64,000 bases of DNA from Chrysopilus asiliformis (GCA_964034945.1 OZ035961.1:75642188-75706187), one strand, 5' to 3'; positions 10,001 through 21,299 are shown, counted from the first letter of the stretch. Notes: a model not told the origin generated them from the letters alone. Program-made: numbers and translations.

Positions 10001-12147
10001 TGTGCTGACACCCTTGCAAAGCGACCAGAGCATGGCTGTCAAAGACATGATCGACGCGATGCGAGGGCGGATAGGTAAGAAGAGGGTAGTATACCTAAGA
10101 AAGAAAACGGGCTAGCTCAGACCTTAGGGGTCGTGGGGTTTTCCTCTTCTTCACACTACCTGACAATAACCGGTATACTACATGAAAGCTAAACAACTAC
10201 AAAAGAAAGCTACAAGAAAACTAAATCCAATAGTCCGGAGGGTGATAACAACAGACCGTGCCCTCCCCTCTTCAGGATCTAAGTCCCAAACCGTTTAATG
10301 TTGCATAGCCGTCACCGCTATGCAACCCCGTTGACTGTTACAAAAACTGTTTATTTGAACTTCTCAAATCATTGCCGAAATGCCACAAAAACTACCCCTT
10401 TACTTGACTCTTTCCCCCCATAACGTACCTAAATTTAGGCAATCATTTCGAAAGAAAGAAAACTGCAATTATCGATCCGATTACCTTTAATACGTTCGAC
10501 ATTTTCACTGAAATTACTTGATATATGAATGAAAATACTCCCAAATATAATTAATGAAACATAAGTTTAAATGCATGCTTCTATAATTCAAAAAAATAAA
10601 GAAAATTGTTAACAAAACTTATGTTTAAATAAGCGAGAAACCTAATAATACGGCCGTCAAACAAAACTAAACCTGACCAATTAAAATCTAAACATCTAAA
10701 CTATTATTTAATCACAAATTTTAGTAGAGTTTTCTAATGTCCTTAATTTTCTTCTTTTATTTATATTTTATTAAATTATTTATTTATTTTCTATGTTTGT
10801 TGTGTAGAATTGTTGATGGTCGTCCTTCTTTCGATGTATTTTTAACGATGATTGTATGAATGTAGTGAAATGAATGATGAATGTAATTTAATGCATGCAT
10901 GTGTGAATGAAGAATGAATAAAATGATGTTGTCGAATTTTACAACATAAATGTTGCTGGAAAATGTTGCTAGCGCCGATGAATGTAAAAAAAATGAAAAT
11001 GTTGCCGAGTTGTAGGTGTTTGTTTGATGGTTGTTTGTTCGCACTATATGTTATTAGAAAATTTACTTACAGTAAGTCCCAGTTTCTTGAATGTTGGTTC
11101 TGATATGTATGTTTGAATGTTTGAATGTTTATGTGAATTATGTTTGAATGTTGTTTCTGTTATGTATGAAATATGTTTGAATGTTGATTCTGCAATGTAT
11201 GAATTATGTTTGAATGTTGATTCTGCAATGTATGAATTATGTTTGAATGTTGATTCTTTGCGATGATTGAATGAATGTTGCTGGTTCTGCTATGTATGAA
11301 TTATGTTGGAATGTTTGTGTGGATATGATGCTGGATGAATGGTTAGTTAATTTGAATGTTGAATGAATGTTGCTGGAACGGATGCTTGAATATGTATAAA
11401 TGATGCTGGGAAGATGATATTTATGTTGATCCGAACGTTGCACATGAAACTTTTGTAAATTGAAATTGTTTTAACACAATCACTTTTTATATCGTCCATG
11501 TTTTAACATAACTTGTTTTAAAATGTATGCTCGTGTTTTATGCTATATGGATGTATGTTTTAGTGTGGCTTTCGTGATTAAGTTTTGTTTTAAAAGTAAA
11601 TTTTTAACACCTTTGATGTTTATGAAATATTGGTTTTTTATTTATTAGCTTTAATTTTATGTTTTAACATTTTTCTACACATGCTTTAGGTGCACACGAA
11701 TTTAAACATTAATTAAATAACTAAGCTAATTTGCACACACTTAATCCTTAAATAAATTTCAACCGCATGTAAAAATTAAAAAAAAAATGCGATACGTGTA
11801 TTATAAAATCAACCGATATAAAAGTAATATCGGACCATCGGCAACTGAACCGTTTTTTTCAATTTTGGTTTCTTTTCGCCTCGGTATATAACGAAGTTAG
11901 GAACGCTGCAATTTATATATCGTTCAATTGTTTGGCGATAGCGTTCTTTTGAACTTCGTTGTTACTAAGCGGTTGTAAAATTACTTCATTGTAATAAAAA
12001 ATCATTTCGTGAAATCTCTATTAAACCTGATCTAACGAAGGCTTTGTTGAAAAAAAAAATTGGTGGAATTTGATTTTAAATAAATTTTTCAAATTATTTC
12101 CATACAAAAATAATTAGGGAATAGGAAATATATGGCAGGTCGTTACA
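10001..12147 (-). repeat. 5' LTR of the gypsy element
   Basis: It is a near-identical copy of 1717-3862. Visible differences are one base near 10943 (AACAT versus ACCAT) and one extra A in the A-run near 10990. The 33-bp tandem array recurs at about 11127-11258. As the 5' LTR it should hold the promoter for the gag-pol RNA, but no core promoter motif could be fixed by eye. Confidence 0.93.
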
Positions 12148-12305
12148 AAATGGTATCAACAGGAATACAATTTGCCATCGTTTCCAAAAAAAAATCTAAT
12201 TCCAATGTCCACAGTGTACGATGCGATAAATGTGTAAAATCTACTTGTCCATCTCACCGTTTCACAATTTGTGAAAAATGTGGAACCAACGTTCAATTTT
12301 CTTGA
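12148..12305 (+). pseudogene. piggyBac-like transposase C-terminal cysteine-rich end
   Basis: The frame ends VRCDKCVKSTCPSHRF, TICEKCGTNV, QFS and a stop, giving the paired C-X2-C pattern of the cysteine-rich DNA-binding domain that closes piggyBac transposases. Just upstream a run of nine A residues separates this frame from another frame reading YQQEYNLPSFP, which resembles the residues before that domain. A frameshift in the A-run is likely. The catalytic part is absent on both sides of the gypsy insertion. This is a remnant of a non-autonomous copy. Confidence 0.5.
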
Positions 12306-12590
12306 TTCCTTTTTTATGTAATTTTGTATGTTATTAATAAGACCAAATTATTTTTTTTGCTTTTCTCAATAAAAAAAAATGATTAATCAAGAAAACTTAT
12401 TTTGTTACAATTAACACTAAAAATATGGGATTTTCTGGTATTGTGTCAATTTGACACATGAAATACTTTTAAGTAACTTTAAATGAAATACGGATGAGGG
12501 TTAAAACTCCAAGCAAAAACATCGTAACTAGACTTACAACAATGAAAAATTTGATTGAATGTTGTAAGTCTACTGACGTCAAAAAATTAT
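12306..12590 (+). mobile_element. piggyBac-like remnant, right part
   Basis: This holds the inverted partner (12440-12460) of the 21-bp block at 1628-1648. It also has further CGTAACTAGACTTACAAC-type half-palindromes near 12522-12570 that match those of the left part. The end was not located. Confidence 0.45.
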
Positions 12591-12699
12591 AAATGTCAAA
12601 GTTAAAAAAAAAATTTTGTGGAGGTGTATTTTTACCTAGAGATTCTCGTAGTGTCAATAATTCTAAAATGTCGTACGTCGAGTTTGGTTTAAAATTGTA

Positions 12700-14742
12700 A
12701 TAAATAAAATATTAACAATAACTTCAATAAAGTTTGAAATTTAGCGATTTTTGGTAATACTGTTGCTTTTTTGGTAATTTTTAAAATCATATGATATCCG
12801 CTTCAAGCAGTTCAAAAATCTCGAAATATTTTACCGATTGTTTCAATCATACACAAAATAATAAAGAATTCATATATCTTCTATTGTTTATTACTTTTCC
12901 TTTAAAAAAAAACTCTTTTTCAGTTTTCTTGGTTCGCGGGAAAAACAGAAAAAAACCTTTACAGAATTTAACTGAAATTCGAAGAAGCCTTGTTTCCAAT
13001 GCCAAAACATTTTCCTTTGATGTTGCTGCTTATTTTTCTTCGTTGTCATTTTTCCCTTTTCTGTACTCGCTTCTAAAAATTCATGGTTTGGATAATTAAA
13101 CACCGACTTTTTGTGCCAGGAATTTAAATTTTGAATTTCCGGGCCTCCCACATCCCGAAAATTGGATGATTTTCCTTGGAAAATTCAATAAAAATAATTG
13201 AAATATTCTATGGCCATATATAAACATCTCTATAACTTTAATTGCATTTTGTAAAGTTTTTTTCTTCTGAAATTAAGATCTTGTTGTGGTCTCGATGTTG
13301 TTCATAAAATACATAAAATAAATAACTTAACATTGTGCAGTCTATGCATGAACGTTGATTTATCTTGAGATAAAATAACCAAACTAGCGACATTGGGATG
13401 CAAAATTCTTCTGCACATCTGTCCATCTGTCTCAACGAATTATCTTATGTCATGTTTTGTGTGGGAAAATCTACAATATTCGAAATCATCCTGAGTTTCC
13501 TAAGAGATTATTTTCCATAGTCGTCCCTTTCGATCTTTCAACGCCTTCTCAGCCATTTGTCCTGTACTCCAGTGTCAAACTGATCACTATAAGACCAAAA
13601 GTTAAGAATTTTCCCAAACAGATGTTCACTTCTTGATCGTCTTGTCCGTATGCCAGATTTAATGTGTTTTCATTTACGTTAGACGCGATTACAAAATATG
13701 CGCCATGACCGGATTCGTAGTATCTTCAGTACCTTTTAGAGATTTTTGGTATCTTGGGCACCTTTTTTACGAAATACCACATCAATCAAACTTATGCCAG
13801 GTTGTATTCGAATCCAGAGATTCTCATCATTGGTGTTGTCTACTCATTTAAATAAACAACAAACTACCACCGACCTAAACAGGGTCTTCTAAGATCTTTA
13901 CACGTGTAAAAGATTTTTAAAATATCGTGAGTTTTCCTGACTCCCGATCCCTCAATATGTGCGGCCCTTTGACTACTGAAGTCTGGCTATTTTGTTGTAA
14001 ATCTAGGAGAAAATGTAAATAAAAGTTTGTTTTTAGTTTTATTTTCTCGAGGTTTGTTATGTTGTAGTTTTCCCAATAAAAATCTGCCGAAAGTGGAAAT
14101 CTCTGACTTTAAGAAATATGTGAATATTTAATTAACTGCCTGATGTACGATGCGACGTTGCAGTCAATATTGACGGCATGATTTAAAGGCGTAAACTCCC
14201 GCCAGGGATACACATTCTTCACGAGCCTTTAATTGGAATCGTACCAATGGAGATTGATGTAAATAAACAATAAATTGTTATTGAATATTTGATGATAGAC
14301 AGAAATATGAGCAATTGTAGTTGTTTGTTGAAAGAGCAGCAAAGTTAATAAAAACATGTAATAAAAATAAACACGAAAAATTATCTTCAAAAAGTAAGAA
14401 ACCAAAACGTATCAGTAGGTAAAACTACGATGATGTGATCAGCGACCTCAAAAACCTCCAATGCTAACTATTTTCGAGATAATGTTGAAAAAAGAATCTT
14501 TTTGTTACCCTTACATTACATTTCGTTTCGAACTTCGAATTTCCAACATCAGATTCGTTATCAACGACATTTTAAAACCCTTAATTACAATTTTCCCGCC
14601 AAAAAAAATATGAATAAGATCGTACCGAATTTTATTAAAGATGGAATCTAGGTTTGTCGTCTCCGAAAATACTTTGGAAAACATTCGTAAGAATTTAGAA
14701 AATGTTCACGCTCGTTTTTAAAGGATTGATTAACCTCTATGG
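12700..14742. other. intergenic, no supported gene
   Basis: AT-rich sequence. The longest open frames are about 100 codons, overlap each other on opposite strands and show no recognisable motif. Diverged repeats such as AGTATCTTCAGTACC/TGGTATCTTGGGCACC near 13720-13770 are the only structure noticed. Confidence 0.5.
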
Positions 14743-14893
14743 CAGTGTTTCCCAACCAGCGGTACGCGTACCCTCAATGATACGCCAATTAGCGTCAGAA
14801 GGTACGCCACTCTCTCAAGCAAAACGCAAAATCCAAATTTTGAAAAGAAAAGCAAAATTTAATAGCAATTTCAAACAAAAATTTTTCATTGTA
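14743..14893 (+). mobile_element. hAT-type element end, degenerate
   Basis: The sequence begins CAGTGTTTCCCAACC, a typical hAT terminal inverted repeat, followed by GGTACGC words that recur in the next 80 bases. No opposite terminus was found because a mariner derivative begins at 14894. Confidence 0.4.
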
Positions 14894-14997
14894 TCGGGTC
14901 TTTCAATAAGGACATAACAATTTTGTATTTAAAGAAAACACAGAATAATTGAGATATCTGGCTAAAATTTATTCCAGGTGTAGTGGACATGTTACAT

Positions 14998-15342
14998 TTA
15001 AGTATGAAATTCGATGTCGTTCATATGGCCACCGCGAGCACGTTTGCTCTGATTGATTCTTTGGACCCAATTTTCCACCACTCTTCCACACATATCGGCC
15101 GGAACGTTGGCAATTTCGCGTTCGATATTGTTCCTGAGCTCCTCTAACGTTGTTGGCTTGTTAGCATAAACCAACGACTTAACATAACCCCATAAACAGA
15201 AATGCAACAGCGTTAAATCGCATGAGCGAGGTGGCCATTCGACCGGACCATTTCTCCAGATTACACGATTACCGAACTTCTCCTTCAATAGATCAATTGT
15301 TTGACCAGCTGTGTGGCATTGCTCGTTCGTGAACTTCACCAT
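14998..15342 (-). pseudogene. truncated mariner (DD41D type) transposase
   Basis: The 114-codon frame carries the C-terminal block NGPVEWPPRSCDLT through RARGGH shared with the element at 43312-44106. The third catalytic position reads TLLHFCLWG here where the other copy has TPLDYFLWG, so the final aspartate is replaced by histidine. Together with the N-terminal deletion this cannot be an active transposase. The start MVKFTNEQ fuses the original leader to an internal segment. Confidence 0.8.
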
Positions 15343-15391
15343 GATAAAAATGTAAACCGTGCGTTTTTATTAAAATACAAAATTGTTATGT

Positions 15392-15585
15392 GGCGCTTAG
15401 GTCTTCCAATTGATCTGGAAGACCTAAGCGCCACAAGCGTCGCATATCTACTCCGCTTCATCAGAAGCTCCAAATGGTTCGAGGTATAGGGAAATGGATC
15501 GTCAAGATTCGCGTGGTATCACAATGGGTCATTTCTGGCCTAAGTGTGCCTTTTTGGCAGCCACTCCAACCTAGGTTAGGTTAGG
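15392..15585 (+). mobile_element. R1-like LINE 3' fragment with 5' foldback, inside the mariner
   Basis: TATGT is duplicated at 15387-15391 and 15586-15590. The insert encodes the last residues of an R1-type ORF2 (YLLRFIRSSKWFEV, stop) and a 3' end finishing in GGTTAGG repeats. Its first 43 bases form an 18-bp perfect inverted repeat, TGGCGCTTAGGTCTTCCA around ATTGATC. This suggests a short inverted 5' segment as in twin priming. Confidence 0.65.
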
Positions 15586-15611
15586 TATGTCCTTATTGAA
15601 AGACCCTTTAC

Positions 15612-15972
15612 AAAAGCCCTTGATTACAAGCAACACGCATTTTTGCGCTATGCCTTAAAACATTTTTTCGTGTATGAACGTTGATCTTAACAACGTTGAT
15701 CTTAACAACGTTAAGAAAATATGGGAACGTATCCTTAAACCTGAAACTCACATATTAATTTCGAAGTTTTTTGAAACTCTTTTTTTTACCTTTTAGATTT
15801 TTCTATTTAATTTATTTAGAAAGAATAAACTAAACTATTTCCTAGACTAATCTAATCTTTTTATAAATTAAAAAATAATAAAAATATAATAAATATAAAA
15901 ATAAAATAATAATAAAAACCTATTATAACCTGTAAAAATTCCAATCTAATAAACCAAACAAAAAATATAATC
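15612..15972. other. AT-rich spacer, low complexity
   Basis: It contains a small tandem of CAACGTTGATCTTAA near 15680-15715 and long AATAAAA-type low-complexity sequence at about 15840-15930. No gene is supported. Confidence 0.6.
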
Positions 15973-16444
15973 AGGGTATTCACAGTGGTCTTTTAAATTG
16001 CGAGTAAATTTACCGCTCGGTAATTCAGTCAAATTTAACAGATTTTTACCGAGACGGTAACTTGGTTCGTGTAAAAAGGATTCGGTAATTGTATACATGC
16101 CTTGAGTCGTGTTTTTCGGCCCGGGTATTCGGTATCAAGAATCAACCGCGGGTGGCGCTAGTAATGTTTTTAGTTGTCAAATTTTCTCGCTGGTTATCTC
16201 ATCGGACTGCAATTTTTTTCAATTTTGATAGCCGTTGCCACAATAGAAGTTCAAAAGAATACATCAAACATGGATTTAAAGGTATGTGACATATTTTACA
16301 ATCAAATTTACAGTTCATGATTTGGTCACGTATCAAATAAAAGCGCTGTTCTCAAATCTGTGCTGTGGGATGTTCACAGCAGAATATTTTCAGTCTTTTA
16401 ATATTACCGAATACCGAAAATTAAAAGAGGATTGTGAATACCCT
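15973..16444. mobile_element. TIR element beginning AGGGTATTCACA
   Basis: Ends AGGGTATTCACAGTGGTC and, inverted, AGGGTATTCACAATCCTC continue into TCTTTTAA, giving about 27 bp of imperfect inverted repeat over a 472-bp element. Internal words built on TACCG and GGTAA repeat near both ends. An ATGGATTTAAAG|GTATGTG sequence near 16270 looks like a first coding exon with a splice donor, possibly captured, but no further exon was found. No target duplication is clear. Confidence 0.55.
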
Positions 16445-16513
16445 CAATGAAAAAATAAAAATAACCAAAAAACAAAGACAAATAAATAAAGAGACTCCAT
16501 AAATTAGCTAAAT

Positions 16514-16560
16514 GAAAAATACAAAAATATCAAATACAAAAATATCAAATACAAAAATGT
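16514..16560. repeat. short tandem repeat, unit ATACAAAAATATCAA
   Basis: About three copies of a 15-16-bp A/T unit. No function is suggested. Confidence 0.8.
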
Positions 16561-16833
16561 ATGTGAGAAGACTCACAAACATCTAAAACGATTTTTTAGT
16601 TTATTCTGACGAATATTAATTGAAAATAATTTTCCTTTAACTATTCAATGAAAAAAATCAATTACGTTTCGTTTCCAATTGTTTCCTGGCAAACTGAGAG
16701 TAGCGTTCATACCCAATCTGTGTGTAAACATATAGTCATAAAGTAAACATATTTACAAGAGCATCACCGGTTTAAATTTGTTGTACTCATCTATAATGCA
16801 ATTTTCACCCAGCTCGGCAACGCGCTGCTAAAC

Positions 16834-17611
16834 GTAGAAATACACGACGAGAGACTTTGGTCTCTGGTCTCCAGGGTACAAAAGGCAAAAATCTCCAAAG
16901 TGTATACACGATCACAGACATTTAAGTCTGGAGATCAAAAAATAGATCTCCGGAGACGTTTACTAAAAAGTCTCTAAAAGCAAAGTCTCTGGAGTGCATA
17001 CACGACGCAGGTATCTCGTCTCCAAGCATAACAACAATATCACTAATCTAAAATATAAAATAAGTAAAAACACTTTTTTTCTTTATAAAAACTGACCTTT
17101 AATCTCAAAACAACTAAACAAATTCTCGTTCCGACAAAACAATTTCCTGAAATGTCAAAAGTCGTCTCCGGAGACCAAGAGATAGATATCAAAACGTTTT
17201 GAAGGCCGGAGACGCATTAAAGAGACTCTTTCATTAGTAGCTACACGGCAAGAAACTTAAGTCTCCCAGAGACCCTAGAGCAAGCATCATCAGCTAGTGG
17301 CTCGGCTGGCTCATCACACAGATTGGCTTTAACAGCGTAGGCCTATAATCGACCTTTTATTGTGTGCTGTAATGCTTGTGTGTTGCGGTTTCAACCATGC
17401 TTTGGAGTTGGAATCGGTGCTGTATTTTAATGTGTAGTGGTTACAAATTTTGATTGTAAAGGGAGCGACAGTTACTTTGATGACCCCTGCCCTAGAGACT
17501 TGATACTTGGAGACAAATCTCCGGTCTCCGAAGTGTATACACAGGTCTCTTTGTATGCAGAGGCGAAATTTTTGGTCTAAGAGAACAAAGTCCCTCGTCG
17601 TGTATTTCTAC
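16834..17611. mobile_element. GTCTC/GGAGAC-rich terminal-inverted-repeat element
   Basis: Ends GTAGAAATACACGACGAG and its exact inverse bound 778 bp; the inverted match continues with a few mismatches through GACTTTG. The inside is studded with GTCTC, GGAGAC and fused CTCCGGAGAC palindromes near both ends and around 17160-17290. TGTATACACG-type words occur near 16900, 17000 (as GCATACACG) and 17530. There is no coding frame of note. The superfamily is unassigned and no target duplication was resolved. Confidence 0.7.
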
Positions 17612-17942
17612 CTTAAGAAGTTTAATTTTTTTTACTTCGGGGCCTCGTATTTGGCGAAGGCCCCCTAGTTGACAGAGGCCCTGGGCAAATATCCAGTTAC
17701 TGCATATGATGATTCGTCCATACTTGTAGCTGATATTAGAATCAACAATCAATGCTAAAACTGTTTTTTATATACTGCGAAAAAATATTATTAAACAAAT
17801 AAATATTAAATGTTTATATCGGAAAAAATTCAATTACAAGCCGCTCAAGATTCAGTGAAAAAACAACAATTACTAAAAAAAATGTGTACCCATTCGTATT
17901 TTTTCCCATTCGTATTTTTTTTGGAAATCTTAATATAACAAA

Positions 17943-18455
17943 ATGAACAAATTCTTCATGAAATATTTGTTTTTACTTTCCATTCCAGTGGTGTCCAATA
18001 TAAAATCATCAAGTCTAAGAATCATAGTTAAATGTTTACAACAAATATCCATAAAAAATATCCATAAAACATTTTATACCTCAACGAATAGTCGTTCTGT
18101 AAACAATTCCCAAATGTCATATTGCTCTGTTTTTTACTGCAATATGTTTCTATCCCATCCTAGCGTTATTGTTTTTATGGACGAACAAAGCCAAAATAAA
18201 TGTTCAGCAACGCTTTACAATAACTCAAAAAAAAATTTTTTTGTTGAAAAATCAGCCAATTTGGTTAAAGTTGTCCTTATTTCTGAGGGTCAAGAATCTA
18301 TAAAGAAAAGGGCCGCAACATTCCGGAATTCATCTTTTCCAATAGTGATGATGATTTTTAGTTTCTCAATGCCTACGAAATTCGACACCCATTTTTCGGA
18401 ACTGTCTTCCATCCAACAGAAAACATTAAAAAAAAGATACTATTCTGGAACATAA
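17943..18455 (+). CDS. open frame of 170 codons, unrecognised; possibly a decayed gene
   Basis: A single ATG frame starts MNKFFMKYLFLLSIPVVS, resembling a signal peptide, and runs to a stop after KKRYYSGT. Immediately after the stop a different frame reads KIFGPVLIHKDNEFLNGF, AVSDEGQHPY and KKTK. That stretch looks protein-like, so a frameshifted continuation of a longer gene is possible. The overall look (secretory leader, lysine/serine-rich ectodomain) is faintly like an insect ionotropic-receptor N-terminus, but no diagnostic motif supports that. It could equally be chance in AT-rich DNA. Confidence 0.3.
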   Translation: MNKFFMKYLFLLSIPVVSNIKSSSLRIIVKCLQQISIKNIHKTFYTSTNSRSVNNSQMSYCSVFYCNMFLSHPSVIVFMDEQSQNKCSATLYNNSKKNFFVEKSANLVKVVLISEGQESIKKRAATFRNSSFPIVMMIFSFSMPTKFDTHFSELSSIQQKTLKKRYYSGT

Positions 18456-18852
18456 TTAACAAAATAAGAACCCCAAAATCTTCGGGCCAGTACTCATCCA
18501 CAAAGATAATGAATTTTTGAATGGTTTTAAGGCGGTCTCGGATGAAGGGCAGCATCCGTACAAGAAGACTAAATAAATTCTCTCTGAAACACCTTCTCAG
18601 AAAAGTATTAGATTGGACTATAAATAATGCAAGAAATGAAAATTTCGGCCCAAAAATATATTTATTTTAATTAAAATCGGTCAAAAAACAAACAAATTAT
18701 AGCCGTTTGTAGTTTTTGCGAAAAAACTTTGGGGGGTTCTCGGCTCCCCCCTATGGCCGAGCGACTTATTTTTTTTTTTTAAATCCATTTGACCCCATAA
18801 AGCTAGGAAAAAAATATGAGGATCCTAGTCAACCGCGCCCCTAAAGTAAAGT

Positions 18853-19190
18853 TTAGCCAAAACCGCTAGAAAATGCATATTCAAAAAAATACAAAAGTAG
18901 ATGTTTTCCGTCAGAAATCCCCGACCCGGATAATTTTATCCTATCGTCTCTCTTAAACGTAGGCTTGCGTTTAAGTTCCATTGTGTTTATTATGGATAAT
19001 ACCGATACGACGTGCTTGGTCGAAACGTATCCAATGTTTTTGGTTGTTATCCGTAACATTATCGGCGATAGCCGATGAGCCTTGATGTTGTTTTTGATTC
19101 TTGAGAGGTGTTCATGTAACTGAACTAAAACATTTCGTTTAGTTTGTCCTATATGGGAGCTGCCACAGCTAAAAAAATTGAAAACTAAGT
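18853..19190 (-). pseudogene. Penelope-like element fragment with GIY-YIG-type endonuclease
   Basis: On the minus strand the frame reads NFFSCGSSHIGQTKRNVLVQ then LHEHLSRIKNN, matching the S-H-I-G-x-T-K-R...EH pattern of GIY-YIG endonuclease domains that close Penelope-like retroelements. It shifts frame near RLS and continues ADNVTDNNQKH, WIRFDQARR and IGIIHNKH before stops. The fragment is decayed, and no reverse transcriptase block was recognised upstream (19200-20100). Assignment rests on this one motif. Confidence 0.45.
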
Positions 19191-20970
19191 TTTTACTTTC
19201 AAAAAAAACGCTGTTAAACCAAAGTTTTTAACAATGGTATAAAGCAACAACTTTAGGCAATTATAGTGGTATATTTAATGGTTTTTGCACAATATTCTTT
19301 CGAAGTTTGGACAAGATAAATTTTCGAAAAGTTTTTAGAAAGCACACAGTTTTGAGTTAGTATTGAGATTATACTTTCGAAACCGTTAGAGATACCGTTT
19401 TTACATCTTCGGAAGAATAATAGATAAATCTATTAAAAAAAAATTTCTCACAAGATTTTTAGAGCATGCTGCATAAAAATCTTGTCTGTAAAATTACCGA
19501 TTCTTGAGTTTTAAAACTCAAAAAGCAGTTTATTGCAATATCAATATCAGTAGCTCGGCATCTCAAAATTACTAATGAAGAGCTTATTTTCAAAATGATG
19601 ATATTCAGTTTTGTGTTTGAGTTACCCCAATCAGGAAAATAATATAGCTGATCCAAGTAAACTTTTTAATAAGCCAACTCTGGCCTGTAGCTGGCTGACG
19701 AAAAATTAGCTTCAGGCGTAAGTAAGCCTCATTTGGGCGAGAATTACAAGAGTGGCTAAATAAAAATGATATAGTTTTAACTTTTACACTAGTAAGTCCG
19801 TAGCAGTCTTAATAAACCATTGCAGGGTGTATTAAACCAAATTATACAGGAATCACAGGCTTCTAGTACACCCATGTGCAGTTTATGAATACAATGTTAA
19901 ACGTCAGTAGCATCACAATGCACACAAGTCAACACATTTTTTACTTTCCCTAAAGCAGGCGAATGCGCGCTCCGTATATGCTAAATTTTCCTGCAAGAGA
20001 CCAATTACACCGTAAGCAAGTCGTCTAGTTTTACTCCATTTTTCTGAGTGCGTAGTTAACATTACTCGCCCACCTACCCAAATGTGAATCAGAGTTATAT
20101 ACATATTTCCATACTCGCATGATTCTAATGAAGAAGAGCCCCATTTTATGTGGACCTAATCGTTTAATGATATACTACGTACTATTTTATGGTGCAGCTT
20201 CGCTTGAAACTGTATAAACATAGTCAGAATTCTCAATTTATGACTAAAGATACGCATAAGAAAATGCCGCAATTGTCGATCAAGATTAAAAAAAAAAGAA
20301 TCCTTAGAAACAGAATATTGTAATGTTGCTACTGTTCACCGACTTGTTTTTACTCTTGCATATGAACCGATCTAAAAGAGTGAACACTTGACACAACATT
20401 GTATTTTTCGACCAAATTACCAATTTTATGATTGCTAATGTCAACAAACCGTTTTATTGTTCAATACTTAAGGATTCAGATTACAATGCAACTCATTTTA
20501 ATATTAACTAAATAAAATGTTATTTTAGAGTACAACTAAAGGTATTTCAAATCATTTAAAATAAGAATTTAAAAAGTTCTAAAAATATCCGTTTTGTCGA
20601 AAAAAATAACATGAAATTTATTTAAAATAATTTTATCAACTATCGAAAATTGAGAAATAAATTTAAGAAATCTTTTATCAGTCTTATGAGGTGTTGAATA
20701 GATTCTCTGATTTATTTTTTTATCTTAAGTAATTTAAATGGAATATAAGTTGCCTTGCTCCGTTGGTATACATTTTATAATTCCGCAATTTCCGATAGTT
20801 GATAAAATTATTTTAAGAAAATTTAATGTTATTTTTTTACTATTTTTTTCTCTTAGGAACTCACTTTGCAACATATCCCATATTTTAAGAAGTTTTCAAA
20901 CCCAGAAACTTTGGTTCCATATTAAATGGTTATTCCAGAAACTTTGGTTCCGGATTACTAAATTTATTGC
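19191..20970. other. no supported gene
   Basis: AT-rich, with short overlapping frames. A minus-strand stretch near 19680-20104 has phrases (HLHMGV-like, EETP-like positions degraded) that could be a very old LINE end. I cannot support this beyond impression. Confidence 0.4.
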
Positions 20971-21299
20971 TAGAGTAGTGTTCCGTTAATCCGAACTAGA
21001 TTGGACCGGACCCTAACCGGGTCATTGAAAGTCAGCATTAAACGAAATTTGCCTTAAGATGTACATAGCAAAAGTTTTAGATGGGTAAAACTGAAAAAAT
21101 CGATGTTTTTTTTCTTTCCCTAAAGCTTAATTTTAGTTTTAATACTGTACTGTACAAATATATAGACATAAGTTTTCAACCTTCAAACTGATGTAAGATT
21201 ATCAAAATAAAACATTTTTGTGATTAATAGTCAAAATTTATTGATTGTACAGTACATACTACAAAAAAAACACAGTACATTACTTTTAATTTAGAATAG

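Larger units (their letters stand above)
1717..12147 (-). mobile_element. Ty3/gypsy LTR retrotransposon, near-intact, 10.4 kb
   Basis: Two almost identical direct repeats of 2146 and 2147 bp bound the element, and the host tetranucleotide AAAT is duplicated at 1713-1716 and 12148-12151. Gag and pol lie on the minus strand, so the right repeat is the 5' LTR. LTRs read TGTAACG...CACA in sense, with TG/CA ends. A tRNA-Lys-type primer binding site follows the 5' LTR. Domain order protease-RT-RNase H-integrase places it in Ty3/gypsy. No envelope gene is present: only about 250 bases separate pol from the 3' LTR. I saw only one substitution and one A-run length change between LTRs, so insertion looks recent. 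It sits inside a piggyBac-like remnant. Confidence 0.95.
14894..15608 (-). mobile_element. internally deleted DD41D-type mariner
   Basis: Perfect terminal inverted repeats of about 35 bp start GGGTCTTTCAATAAGG (14896 onward) and end at 15606. The right one is split by a 194-bp insertion at 15392-15585. TA flanks both ends. Between the ends the 5' untranslated leader runs straight into a start codon and the C-terminal third of a transposase, so the HTH and first catalytic region are deleted. The gene relates closely to the better copy at 42829-44212. Confidence 0.8.

Noticed and set aside
12791..13151. Overlapping frames of 102 (+) and 86 (-) codons
   Set aside because: Opposite-strand overlap in AT-rich DNA, no motif and no splice context.
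19913..20104. Minus-strand frame as part of a LINE protein
   Set aside because: Only vague resemblance; no catalytic motif or continuous neighbour frame.
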